Origin: SYIM01 sp041182885
Lineage (GTDB): Bacteria; Pseudomonadota; Gammaproteobacteria; Burkholderiales; Burkholderiaceae_E
DNA length: 17,122 bases
Direction of reading: 5' to 3'
NCBI GenBank assembly: GCA_049423065.1
Contig: JBMSQB010000090.1
Coordinates: forward strand, 1 to 17,122
The translations under genes and the position numbers were made by a program. How positions within the stretch are numbered: the stretch's first letter is position 1; each line of letters begins with the position of its first letter. Below the pieces are notes generated by a model that saw nothing but the letters and a program-made list of their open reading frames with translations, searched no databases and was not told where the DNA came from. Shown here piece after piece: positions 1 to 6,881 of the stretch.

Positions 1-521
1 GGAATGTCGTACTCGACCATCTTTTCGTAGATGGGATACCACCAGCGATCAGACAGCGGCGGCTCTTTCCAGTGCCCCCCCGACGGATCCGGGTTGAGGT
101 TGATGCCGACAAAGCCGTATTCGCGCACGCAGCGATCGATCTCCGCGATGCAGGTCTCCGGGCGAACCCCAGGCGACTGCGGCAGCATCGCCACGCCTGC
201 GAACTGGTCCGGAAACAGTTTCGTGACGCGATAAATCAGCTCGTTACAGATCGATGCCCAGGTCGAGCTCACGGCGAAGTCGCCGATGTGATGGGCCATG
301 AAACTCGCGCGCGGCGAGAAGATGGTGAGATCAGAGCCCCGCTCGCGCATTTTCTTGAGCTGGTTGGTCTCGACCGACTCGCGCAGCTCATCGTCACTGA
401 TGACGAGATCCGAAACCCGGGGCATGTCGGCAGGATTGCCGAGCGCCGCAACCTGACGGTTTCGCCAGTCTTCCAGCGCCTTCGGGGCGGTCGTGTAGTG
501 TCCGTGGCAGTCGATGATCAT
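1..521 (-). CDS. ligJ: 4-oxalomesaconate hydratase (N-terminal part, runs off the window)
   Basis: This is the first 173 codons of an amidohydrolase-superfamily enzyme that continues beyond base 1. It should convert 4-oxalomesaconate to 4-carboxy-4-hydroxy-2-oxoadipate in the cytoplasm, in the protocatechuate/gallate 4,5-cleavage (meta) pathway. The N-terminus MIIDCHGHYTTAPKALEDW and the stretch SPRASFMAHHIGDF closely match the LigJ of Sphingobium as I remember it (PmdE in Comamonas). His6 and His8 of DCHGH are the expected first two metal ligands; later ligands lie outside the window. The ATG at 519-521 follows a GGAG Shine-Dalgarno. It lies 139 bases downstream of the Bug receptor gene on the same strand, so the two are probably co-transcribed. 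The family is near certain. The exact substrate rests on remembered similarity to LigJ; other members of the same amidohydrolase group act on related carboxylated substrates. Confidence 0.88.
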   Translation of the reverse strand, partial: MIIDCHGHYTTAPKALEDWRNRQVAALGNPADMPRVSDLVISDDELRESVETNQLKKMRERGSDLTIFSPRASFMAHHIGDFAVSSTWASICNELIYRVTKLFPDQFAGVAMLPQSPGVRPETCIAEIDRCVREYGFVGINLNPDPSGGHWKEPPLSDRWWYPIYEKMVEYDI

Positions 522-660
522 CAGAACTCCGGCATCAAAAAAGCCCGCTCAGCGGCAATACACCGCGCCGGGGCGGGGCCCGTGGCAGGCAAACGCCGCG
601 ATTTTACGTCGGCGCGGAAGGCCCCGCTCGCGCCCACGCGCTGCGCGCGCCCGGGCACCC

Positions 661-1632
661 TTACTGCTTCGGAATGCCGGCGCGGTCGATCACCTCGCCC
701 CAGCGCCGGATTTCGCTCGCAAGAAGCTCGCCCAGCGCCTGCGGCGTGCCGCCGATCGGTTCGACACCCAGCTCGGCGAGACGCTTGCGCACATCGGGCG
801 TCTCGAGTGCGGCGCGGGCGGCCTGGTTGAGCTGGGCGATGATCGCCGGTGGCGTTTTCGCGGGTGCGGCGAGCGCATTCCAGGAGGACGCCTCGTAGTC
901 GGCCACCCCGGCCTCGATGGCGGTGGGCACGTCGGGGAACTCCGCCGCCCGGCGCCTCGAGGTGACCGCGAGAAGCCGCACCCCGCCCGGATTGAGCTGC
1001 GACTTGAGCGGGCCCAGGATTTCAACACCGGCGTCGACATGCCCCCCGCGCAACGCGGTGAGCAGTGCCGGGGTGCCGTTGAAAGGAACGATCTGTGCGC
1101 TGATGCCCGCTCGGGTCCGGAACAGTTCGCCGGCCAGGTTCTGGGTGCTGCCGATGTTGATGGTTCCGAGGTTCAGTTTGCCCGGATTGGCGCGTGCATA
1201 GGCGAGCAGGTCGCCCAGCGTACGATGCGGCGAACTGGCCGGAACGACCAAGCCGAGCCCGAAACTGCCGAGTCCGCATACCGGGGCGAAGTCCCGCAAG
1301 GTGTCAAACGGCAGCGACTTGAACAGGTTGACGCTCACCGCATTGCCGTTCGACATGAGGAGGAGCGTGTGGCCGTCGGCTGCGGCGCGCACCACGGTCT
1401 CGCCGGCTGCAATGCCGCCGGCGCCAGGCTTGTTCTCGATCACCACCTGGGTCTTCAACTGTTCGCCCATGGCCTGCGCAACCGCCCGCACGGTGAGGTC
1501 GGCAATGCCGCCGGCGCCAAACGGCACGACGATGCGGACCGGCCGCGAGGAGAGCGTGTCAGCCCGCGCCCAGGGGGTGGCGAGCGCGAAGGGCGCGGAG
1601 GCTGCGGCAACGATCAGCGTGCGTCGATTCAT
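661..1632 (-). CDS. Bug-family (TctC-like) periplasmic solute-binding receptor
   Basis: A 323-residue tripartite tricarboxylate transporter receptor. These proteins bind carboxylates or aromatic acids in the periplasm and deliver them to TctAB-type permeases, or act as stand-alone sensors. Residues 1-24 form a signal peptide (MNRRTL, then a hydrophobic stretch ending ARA before Asp25); the twin Arg could also suit Tat export. Family marks are RPVRIVVPFGAGGIADLTVR at 30-49, the ENKPGAGG loop, the STQNLAGELF segment, and a C-terminal LLASEIRRWGEVI helix. Length is normal for the family. The ATG at 1630-1632 has an AGGAG site six bases upstream. The next gene on the strand is ligJ, so the ligand may be an aromatic or tricarboxylic compound entering the 4,5-cleavage route; this is inferred from position. 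No TctA/TctB partner is visible. Confidence 0.93.
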   Translation of the reverse strand: MNRRTLIVAAASAPFALATPWARADTLSSRPVRIVVPFGAGGIADLTVRAVAQAMGEQLKTQVVIENKPGAGGIAAGETVVRAAADGHTLLLMSNGNAVSVNLFKSLPFDTLRDFAPVCGLGSFGLGLVVPASSPHRTLGDLLAYARANPGKLNLGTINIGSTQNLAGELFRTRAGISAQIVPFNGTPALLTALRGGHVDAGVEILGPLKSQLNPGGVRLLAVTSRRRAAEFPDVPTAIEAGVADYEASSWNALAAPAKTPPAIIAQLNQAARAALETPDVRKRLAELGVEPIGGTPQALGELLASEIRRWGEVIDRAGIPKQ

Positions 1633-1667
1633 GGGGTACTCCTGTCAGGTCTGCGATGCGCAGGCAG

Positions 1668-1698
1668 ATTATCGCCGCAGGCAGGTGAATGCCGCCAA
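1668..1698 (-). promoter_or_regulatory. candidate promoter for the Bug-ligJ genes
   Basis: Read on the minus strand, TTGGCG (1698-1693) is followed after 19 bases by GATAAT (1673-1668). Transcription would start near 1661, leaving a short leader with the AGGAG site of the Bug gene. The inverted repeat CTGCG-ATG-CGCAG at 1651-1663 sits about where the transcript would begin and could be an operator. The spacing is long for sigma-70 and the match is ordinary, so this is only a candidate. Confidence 0.25.
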
Positions 1699-1710
1699 CA
1701 GGACAAAACC

Positions 1711-1727
1711 TTGACCAGGGTTGACCA
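1711..1727 (+). repeat. direct repeat TTGACCA-N3-TTGACCA in the divergent intergenic region
   Basis: Two exact copies of TTGACCA lie 10 bases apart (1711-1717 and 1721-1727), between the divergently transcribed Bug receptor and ubiX genes. The 10-base phasing is one helical turn, which would suit a regulator that binds direct repeats. TTGACC also resembles a -35 element, but I see no matching -10 at 16-18 bases from either copy. The remainder of the 227-base gap (1633-1859) holds nothing else I can name. Confidence 0.3.
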
Positions 1728-1859
1728 TTGAGCGAGCGTACCGCCCGCCACGCCCGCCGCCTCGTGCATGCTTGCCCGCGTGACACTTCGATGCGGGTCG
1801 CACCGAATGGGCAGTGCCGAACAACCGTTTCAGAGTGGGCGTGCCGCTACAATGGGCTG

Positions 1860-2456
1860 ATGGATCAGAAACAGATCACGATCGCGATGACCGGCGCCTC
1901 GGGCGCTGCCTACGGATTGCGCCTCCTGGAAATGCTGCGCGAAGTCGGCGGCATCCGAACCCATCTGGCGGTCTCGCCGGCCGGCTGGCTCACGATCGAG
2001 CAGGAGACGGGGCGCGGACGCCGGGCGGTCGAAGCGCTTGCCGATGAGGTTCACGGGGTACGCGAGGTTGGCGCCTGCATCGCCTCGGGGTCGTACCCGA
2101 TCGACGCCATGGTGATCGCGCCGTGTTCGATGAAGACACTTGCAGCCGTCGCTCAGGGGTACGGGGACAACCTCATCACCCGCGCGGCCGACGTCATGCT
2201 GAAGGAACGCCGCCGCCTGGTGCTCGCCGTGCGCGAAACCCCGCTCAACCTCGCACATCTTCGCAACATGGCCTCGGTCACCGAAATGGGCGGCATCATC
2301 TTTCCGCCGGTGCCCGCCTTTTACCTGCAACCTGACAGCATCGAGGCGCTGATCGACCACAGTTGCGCCCGCATGCTCGACCTGATCGGCGTTGCCCAAC
2401 CGTTCGCGCCCAGGTGGACCGGGTTGCGCCCGTCATCCAATGGAGAATCTGAATGA
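1860..2456 (+). CDS. ubiX: UbiX-type flavin prenyltransferase
   Basis: A 198-residue member of the UbiX/Pad1 family. It attaches a dimethylallyl group to FMN to make prenylated FMN, the cofactor of UbiD-type decarboxylases (ubiquinone synthesis or aromatic acid decarboxylation), in the cytoplasm. Visible marks are the FMN-binding TGASGAAYG at 11-19, Glu49 at the usual catalytic position, ASGSYP at 75-80, APCSMKTLAAVAQGYGDNLI at 87-106, TRAADVMLKERR at 107-118, RETPL at 125-129 and PPVPAFY at 149-155. I chose the ATG at 1860 because it gives the usual family N-terminus. The frame stays open upstream to 1728, but those 44 codons resemble no UbiX extension. Its stop overlaps the start of the stress-protein gene (ATGA). 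No UbiD partner is in the window, so whether it serves ubiquinone or aromatic decarboxylation cannot be told here. Confidence 0.93.
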   Translation: MDQKQITIAMTGASGAAYGLRLLEMLREVGGIRTHLAVSPAGWLTIEQETGRGRRAVEALADEVHGVREVGACIASGSYPIDAMVIAPCSMKTLAAVAQGYGDNLITRAADVMLKERRRLVLAVRETPLNLAHLRNMASVTEMGGIIFPPVPAFYLQPDSIEALIDHSCARMLDLIGVAQPFAPRWTGLRPSSNGESE

Positions 2457-2878
2457 AACTGCTCGTTGCCTGTGACGGCTCGAAAACCTCGCTCCGCGCG
2501 GTGCGCCACGCCATCAAACTCGCAGGCGCATTGACCGGCACCACCCGCATCTCGCTGATCAGCGTGCACGATGACATCGCGCTGCGCCACGCCAGCCGCT
2601 TCGTCGGCAAGGACGCGATCGACGACTACCTGCGCGACGAATCCGAAGCCGACCTCGCTGCGGCGCGCAAGGCGCTCGACAAGGCTGGCATCGCCCACGA
2701 CATGATCATCCGTCGCGGTCATGTTGCCGCGGAAATCGCCGACGCCGCTGCACGCGGGCGTTTCGACATGATCGTGATGGGATCGAAGGGCCGCAGTTCG
2801 CTTGCCGACCTGCTGGTCGGCTCGGTTGCTACGCGGGTCATCGAGCTGTCGGCGGTTCCGACCCTGCTCGTGAAATAA
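2453..2878 (+). CDS. universal stress protein (UspA family)
   Basis: A 141-residue single-domain Usp protein, the normal length for the family. It is a cytoplasmic alpha/beta nucleotide-binding protein used in stress tolerance; its direct activity is usually unknown. The N-terminal strand MKLLVACDGS starts the fold. Near the C-terminus the ATP-binding pattern G-x2-G-x9-G-S is complete (Gly110, Gly113, Gly123, Ser124), so it belongs to the ATP-binding branch. The final strand VPTLLVK is typical. The ATG overlaps the ubiX stop codon as ATGA and has a GGAG site at 2442-2445, indicating translational coupling. It is followed after 20 bases by the convergent end of pdxH. Confidence 0.95.
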   Translation: MKLLVACDGSKTSLRAVRHAIKLAGALTGTTRISLISVHDDIALRHASRFVGKDAIDDYLRDESEADLAAARKALDKAGIAHDMIIRRGHVAAEIADAAARGRFDMIVMGSKGRSSLADLLVGSVATRVIELSAVPTLLVK

Positions 2879-2886
2879 CGCGAAAG

Positions 2887-2898
2887 CGGGGCACCCCG
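2887..2898. terminator. possible bidirectional hairpin between usp and pdxH
   Basis: The 20 bases between the two convergent stop codons contain CGGGG-CA-CCCCG, a short perfect inverted repeat. It could stop transcription from either side. Neither strand has a T-run after the stem, and the loop is very tight, so a classic intrinsic terminator is not established. Confidence 0.25.
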
Positions 2899-3543
2899 TC
2901 AGGGCGACAGCCGCTGGCGGGTCCATCTGCCATCTGGCTGCAGCCGATAGCAGATGCGGTCGTGCAGCCGCGAGCGTCGACCCTGCCAGAACTCGAAGTA
3001 ATCGGGCACCAGCCGATAGCCACCCCAGTGTGGCGGCCGCGGCGGGTTGAGCCCGTGCCGAAGGCCCATTTCGGCCGTGCGCTTGACCAGATCGGTTCGA
3101 GAAACCAGCACCTCGCTCTGATCGGACGCCCAGGCGCCAATCCGGGAGGCGAGCGGCCGCGAAGCGTAGTAGGCGTCAGCCTCGGCGGCATCGCCGAATT
3201 CAACCCGTCCCTCGATCCGCACCACCCGCTCCAGCTCCACCCAGTGGAACTGGAGCGCAGCATGCGGGTTGCCCGCCAGTTCCCGGCCCTTGCGGCTCTG
3301 GTAATTGGTGTACCAGACCAGGCCCCGCGCATCGAACCCCTTGATCAGCACCACCCTCGTGGACGGCCGCCCATCGGCGCCGACGGTGGCAAGCGTCATC
3401 GCGTTGGGCTCAGGCACCTTGGCCGCCATCGCCTCGTTCAGCCATTGGCGGAACTGGTCAAGCGGCACCTCGGCCGCCATGGTCTCGTCAAATTCGCCGC
3501 GGTCGTAGTCTTTGCGAAGGTCGGAAAGCGTCGGGTCACTCAA
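2899..3543 (-). CDS. pdxH: pyridoxamine/pyridoxine 5'-phosphate oxidase
   Basis: A 214-residue FMN enzyme that oxidises pyridoxamine 5'-phosphate or pyridoxine 5'-phosphate to pyridoxal 5'-phosphate with O2. This is the last step of vitamin B6 synthesis and salvage, in the cytoplasm as a homodimer. The family signature is clear: N-terminal LRKDYDRGEFDE at 9-20, the FMN-binding RVVLIKGFDARGLVWYTNYQ at 63-82, then RKGRELAGNPHAALQFHW, WASDQSEVL, and near the C-terminus GRRSRLHDRICYRL with the substrate-binding Arg and His. Length is close to that of E. coli PdxH. The start appears to be TTG (3541-3543). It has a strong GGGAG site six bases upstream, and the frame has no ATG or GTG before its upstream stop. 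The next ATG, at residue 22, would remove the conserved N-terminal helix. It lies 32 bases behind rhlE on the same strand, probably in one transcript. Confidence 0.95.
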   Translation of the reverse strand: MSDPTLSDLRKDYDRGEFDETMAAEVPLDQFRQWLNEAMAAKVPEPNAMTLATVGADGRPSTRVVLIKGFDARGLVWYTNYQSRKGRELAGNPHAALQFHWVELERVVRIEGRVEFGDAAEADAYYASRPLASRIGAWASDQSEVLVSRTDLVKRTAEMGLRHGLNPPRPPHWGGYRLVPDYFEFWQGRRSRLHDRICYRLQPDGRWTRQRLSP

Positions 3544-3549
3544 GGAAGT

Positions 3550-3554
3550 CTCCC
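3550..3554 (-). promoter_or_regulatory. Shine-Dalgarno GGGAG that fixes the TTG start of pdxH
   Basis: Read on the minus strand, GGGAG ends six bases before a TTG codon. No other in-frame start lies between it and the upstream stop codon near 3595, so this site decides the TTG start. Confidence 0.6.
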
Positions 3555-3575
3555 GGATGGATACAAACCGAGATG

Positions 3576-5129
3576 CTAACGCCCCCTCATCCCTCTACCC
3601 GGGGCGCGCGTGTGGCCAAAGCCCTGGCCTGCCGGCGCGCCGCCGGGACGAGACGATCCGGCGCGAGCAGGTCCTGCCGCAGCATACGGCGCGCTCGAGC
3701 GCGAAGGTGCTCCCTGGTGAGGCGCTGCGGCCGCACGCGCCGGCGTGGATGCGCGCCCGCCACCGTTGCCAACCGGCCGCGGGCCGCCCTGACCTGCAGG
3801 AAATCCGCCACGGGAGCCAGGCTTGTCGCCACCGAATTTGGCGGACCCGCCCTTGGGAGCCCCTCCCCTGGCCGGCCGCATCACCCGGCCGCCACCCATC
3901 GGGATCGGTTCGGGGCGCACGCTCAGATCAGGTTCGAAGCCCGCCACGGTTTCGCGGGGCAGCGTCCGTCCGATCAGCTTCTCGATGCCTCGCAGAAACT
4001 CGAACTCGTCGACGCAGACGAGCGATACGGCCTGACCGGCCGCCCCGGCTCGACCCGTGCGACCGATCCGGTGCACATAGTCTTCGGAGACATTCGGAAG
4101 CTCGAAATTCACCACATGCGGCAGTTCGTTGATGTCGATCCCTCGGGCTGCGATGTCGGTTGCCACCAGCACCTGGAGGGAGTTGTCCTTGAACCCGGCG
4201 AGCGCGCGGGTCCGCGCACCCTGGCTCTTGTTGCCGTGAATGGCGAGCGTGCTGATGCCCACCTTCTCGAGGTATTCGGCCAGACGGTTGGCGCCGTGCT
4301 TGGTGCGCGTGAAGACCAGCACCTGAAACCACGCACGCTCGCGGATGAGATGCGCGAGGAGCTCTTTCTTTGCATCGCGATTGACGAGCAGCACCGTCTG
4401 CTCCACTGCCTCGGCCGGCGCATTGCGACGCGCGACTTCGATGCTGGCCGGCCGGTCGAGAAGGCCATTGGCGAGCGAGCGGATATCGTCGGAGAAAGTG
4501 GCGGAAAAGAGCAGGTTCTGCCGCTTTTTGGGCAAAAGCGACAGCACCCGCCGGATGTCGTGGATGAAGCCCATGTCCAGCATCCGGTCGGCTTCATCGA
4601 GCACCAGGATTTCGACTGATGACAGATCCACCGTGCGCTGTGACACATGGTCGAGCAGCCGCCCCGGGGTGGCCACCAGAATGTCGACACCGCGGCGCAA
4701 CTGATCGATCTGCGGGTTGATGTTGACCCCGCCAAACATGGCCATCGAACGCAACGGCAGGTGCCGGCCATAGTCGCGCACGCTCTCCTCGACCTGCGCG
4801 GCCAGTTCGCGGGTGGGCGTAAGGATCAGGGCCCGAATACGCGGGCCTGGGGCGTGCCGCGTCTGGCCGGCATGGGGGCGGCCCGCGTGAGCGCCGGTGC
4901 GCGGCGCCGGATCGGCAGCCTGGGCAGGCGCCGTCTGCATGAGGCGCTGCAGTATGGGCAGCACAAAACCGGCGGTTTTTCCGGTGCCGGTCTGGGCCGC
5001 TGCGAGTAGATCACCGCCCGCCAGCACAGCGGGAATCGCCTGGGTCTGGATGGGAGTGGGCTGTGAATAACCGAGTTCGGTGACCGCGCGAACCAGCGGT
5101 TCGGCGAGGCCGAGAGAAGAAAAGCTCAT
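3576..5129 (-). CDS. rhlE: DEAD-box ATP-dependent RNA helicase, RhlE type
   Basis: A 517-residue helicase that unwinds short RNA duplexes in the cytoplasm, usually in ribosome maturation, RNA decay and cold adaptation. All core motifs are present: Q motif (GYSQPTPIQ, 20-28), motif I AQTGTGKT (45-52), Ia PTRELA (105-110), DEAD (178-181), SAT (209-211), VATDIAARGID (322-332) and HRIGRTGR (353-360). Between motifs I and Ia there is a low-complexity stretch (about 65-97, rich in Ala, Pro, His, Gly) longer than I would expect for RhlE. Residues about 400-517 form a basic, disordered Gly/Arg/Pro/Ala tail, typical of RNA-binding tails in this family. The ATG at 5127-5129 has a weak GGA site. pdxH follows 32 bases downstream. 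Confidence 0.93.
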   Translation of the reverse strand: MSFSSLGLAEPLVRAVTELGYSQPTPIQTQAIPAVLAGGDLLAAAQTGTGKTAGFVLPILQRLMQTAPAQAADPAPRTGAHAGRPHAGQTRHAPGPRIRALILTPTRELAAQVEESVRDYGRHLPLRSMAMFGGVNINPQIDQLRRGVDILVATPGRLLDHVSQRTVDLSSVEILVLDEADRMLDMGFIHDIRRVLSLLPKKRQNLLFSATFSDDIRSLANGLLDRPASIEVARRNAPAEAVEQTVLLVNRDAKKELLAHLIRERAWFQVLVFTRTKHGANRLAEYLEKVGISTLAIHGNKSQGARTRALAGFKDNSLQVLVATDIAARGIDINELPHVVNFELPNVSEDYVHRIGRTGRAGAAGQAVSLVCVDEFEFLRGIEKLIGRTLPRETVAGFEPDLSVRPEPIPMGGGRVMRPARGGAPKGGSAKFGGDKPGSRGGFPAGQGGPRPVGNGGGRASTPARAAAAPHQGAPSRSSAPYAAAGPARAGSSRPGGAPAGQGFGHTRAPGRGMRGR

Positions 5130-5347
5130 GGAGTTCCGTCAAGGCGATGCACTGCGTCGACCTGCCGACCAGCCTGAAGGCTGCGGCACCAGTCGGGAAG
5201 ACGGAGAGGATCGTCGGGGGGAGGAGGGAAGGCAGCGATCGGACTGGATGAACGCCGACCCGCAGTATACCCGGCTGGCCGCGACCCGTGTTGCGTCGCA
5301 ACATCACCGCCGACGGGTGGTCCGGTGGACGGCCAACAGCGAGCCGT
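5130..5347 (-). promoter_or_regulatory. rhlE leader and candidate -10 element
   Basis: This 218-base gap lies between the upstream minus-strand gene (stop at 5348) and rhlE. On the minus strand TATACT (5269-5264) is a good -10 sequence, but no convincing -35 lies 16-18 bases before it. If used, it would give rhlE an untranslated leader of about 125 bases. A perfect hairpin (TGTTGC-GTC-GCAACA, 5289-5303 as written on the plus strand) lies about 45 bases after the upstream gene and could separate the two units, but has no T-run. I see no open frame with coding character here. Confidence 0.3.
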
Positions 5348-5842
5348 TCAGAAAGGCGGCTTGTTGACCTGCGCGCAAGTGCCCCGGATCAGGGTGATGT
5401 TGCGGCCATCCTGGGTGCTGATGGATTGGGTGAACGAGCCATTGCTGCGGTCGATCACGAATTCTTCCTTGCTGATGGTGACGCCGAAACGCTGGAACAT
5501 GGCGGGGCGGCTTACGATGAGGCGCGGACCGACCACGGTGAGATTGCCGGCTCGCCCCTCCGAGATGGACAGCCGGCCCTGGTACCAGCCCGACTTTCGG
5601 TCGAAATCGATCTGGGCAAGCGACATGCGCGCGGGTTCGTTGGCGTTGATGCCGAGCGCGAGTTGTCCGTCGAGATCGAGCTGCAGCTCGCAGATGAGAT
5701 CCATCATGCCCGTGCGCCGCTGGGCGAGGATGTCCTGCGGGATTTCAGGGGCACTGCTTTCATCGAGCATCATGTTCACAAGGCCGTAGACACTGGCCGT
5801 GAGCAGCGCGCCGATCACGATACCGCCAAGCAATTTGTTCAT
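5348..5842 (-). CDS. membrane-anchored protein of unknown function
   Basis: A 164-residue protein I do not recognise. Residues about 4-26 (LLGGIVIGALLTASVYGLV and following) form one hydrophobic segment without a clear cleavage site, suggesting an inner-membrane anchor with the remainder in the periplasm. The soluble part is predicted mostly beta-strand and ends with NITLIRGTCAQVNKPPF. It has two cysteines, in LICELQ and GTCAQ, that could pair. The frame stays open upstream to 6307, but the ATG at 5840-5842 gives a sensible anchor, and the longer version would run into the divergent gene. The Shine-Dalgarno is weak. It faces away from the carbonic-anhydrase-like gene across a 157-base gap. 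That it is a gene is likely; its job is unknown. Confidence 0.72.
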   Translation of the reverse strand: MNKLLGGIVIGALLTASVYGLVNMMLDESSAPEIPQDILAQRRTGMMDLICELQLDLDGQLALGINANEPARMSLAQIDFDRKSGWYQGRLSISEGRAGNLTVVGPRLIVSRPAMFQRFGVTISKEEFVIDRSNGSFTQSISTQDGRNITLIRGTCAQVNKPPF

Positions 5843-5999
5843 AATGGCACTCAAGCCACGCAGTCCGGTGCCGATGATACTAGCAGTGGATCGGCCAAAG
5901 CGCTCGCCGCTTCTCGACCGAAAGCAGTAACTCTCAAGTTTGTCTGCCCAAGGGCAGATGTTGCCTTGCGTTGCAGCAGGTTCTCCGGGACATCCGATC

Positions 6000-6881
6000 A
6001 TGAAAGTCATTCTTCGCCTGGCGCTCATTCTGCTCGCCGTCATCCTGGTTGCAGTGTTGGGCACCGTGTCGTTCGTCAAAGCGAAGCAGGCATCAGACCT
6101 TCGCGAGCAACTCGAACGATCCGGCGCGCAGGCGAAGGATCTGCGCGGCCAGATCCGCTCGCTCAAGGGCGAAATCGAAACCCTGGAAGAAAAGCTCCGT
6201 GAGCTCGCCGCCCAGAATGCACTGCTTGCCGCGCAGCAGCAGTCGGCCGAGCCGCCCAAGGCGGGAGGCCTTGCCCAGGCCTGTCCCGCACCGGGGCCCA
6301 ACCGCACGCTGGACCAGGCGCAGTTTGCCCGCCAGCCCCTGGAAATGCGCTACAAGCCCGGTGTGCTGCGGGTTTCCAACGATGGTCAATCAGCCATCGT
6401 CACAGCCGCTGCGGGCAGCTCACTCAAGATCGGCCCCGAGATCTTCGATCTGGTCCGAATCCATTTTTACCGGCCCGAGGGTGGTCAGGTTGACGGCAAG
6501 CCCGTGTCGCTGGTGGCCCATCTGGTCCATCGAATCGCCTCGGGCCAGACCGTCGTGGTGAGCGTTCCGATCCGGGAATCTGCGTTTCAGCACCGCACCA
6601 TCTGGCAGATCCTGAACAATCTCCCCAACAAGGGCGCACCCGAGGCGACGATCTCGAACATCTCGATCGACCCCACCCAGCTGCTGCCCGAAAATCTAAG
6701 CTATCAGGTGTATGAGGGCACGTTGCCGGTGCCGCCCTGCACCGAGAAGGTTCGCTTCTATCAGCTGCGAACCCCCATCGGCATCAGCAAGGACCAGCTC
6801 GAGCGCTTCCTGATGCGGGTGAAGGCGCCGTCCTTCAAGGACTCAGCGATTCGCCCGCCCGCGGCGGGCAAAGCCGCTTGA
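6000..6881 (+). CDS. membrane-anchored coiled-coil protein with degenerate alpha-carbonic-anhydrase domain
   Basis: A 293-residue protein. Residues 2-22 form a transmembrane anchor, 30-80 a charged heptad-like coiled coil (REQLERSGAQAKDLRGQIRS and onward), and about 95-280 a domain of alpha-carbonic anhydrase type. The fold marks are FDLVRIHFYRP (149-159), LVAHLVHR (171-178) and YEGTLPVPPCTEKVRFYQL (238-256). Two zinc ligands remain (His155 and His174), but the middle histidine is Tyr157, and the TT of the usual LTTPPC is Pro-Val, so the gatekeeper Thr is gone. Hydration of CO2 is therefore unlikely. Cys95 and Cys247 match the disulfide seen in bacterial enzymes, which fits a periplasmic domain. 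The ATG at 6000 begins right at the anchor. Its 3' end overlaps the convergent adhesin-like gene by 47 bases. A binding or scaffold role is inference. Confidence 0.82.
   Translation: MKVILRLALILLAVILVAVLGTVSFVKAKQASDLREQLERSGAQAKDLRGQIRSLKGEIETLEEKLRELAAQNALLAAQQQSAEPPKAGGLAQACPAPGPNRTLDQAQFARQPLEMRYKPGVLRVSNDGQSAIVTAAAGSSLKIGPEIFDLVRIHFYRPEGGQVDGKPVSLVAHLVHRIASGQTVVVSVPIRESAFQHRTIWQILNNLPNKGAPEATISNISIDPTQLLPENLSYQVYEGTLPVPPCTEKVRFYQLRTPIGISKDQLERFLMRVKAPSFKDSAIRPPAAGKAA

Noticed and set aside
522..660. GC-rich stretch with several GCGCG runs between the Bug gene and ligJ
   Set aside because: I looked for a terminator, REP element or small gene and found only overlapping low-complexity GC pairs and the ligJ ribosome site.
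514..1731. Long plus-strand open frame (405 codons) opposite the Bug receptor
   Set aside because: It is antisense to a well-recognised protein, is Arg/Gly-rich without domain features, and is the usual by-product of high-GC third positions.
1728..1859. 44-codon N-terminal extension of ubiX
   Set aside because: UbiX proteins start just before the GASGA loop; the extension has no conserved content and covers the likely promoter region.
3573..4619. Plus-strand open frame (348 codons) opposite rhlE
   Set aside because: The minus strand encodes every DEAD-box motif; the plus-strand product has no recognisable fold or plausible start site.
5843..6307. Upstream extension of the 5348-5842 minus-strand gene
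   Set aside because: It would add over 150 residues in front of a natural membrane anchor and overlap the divergent carbonic-anhydrase-like gene; the added residues are Ser/Arg-rich with no family look.
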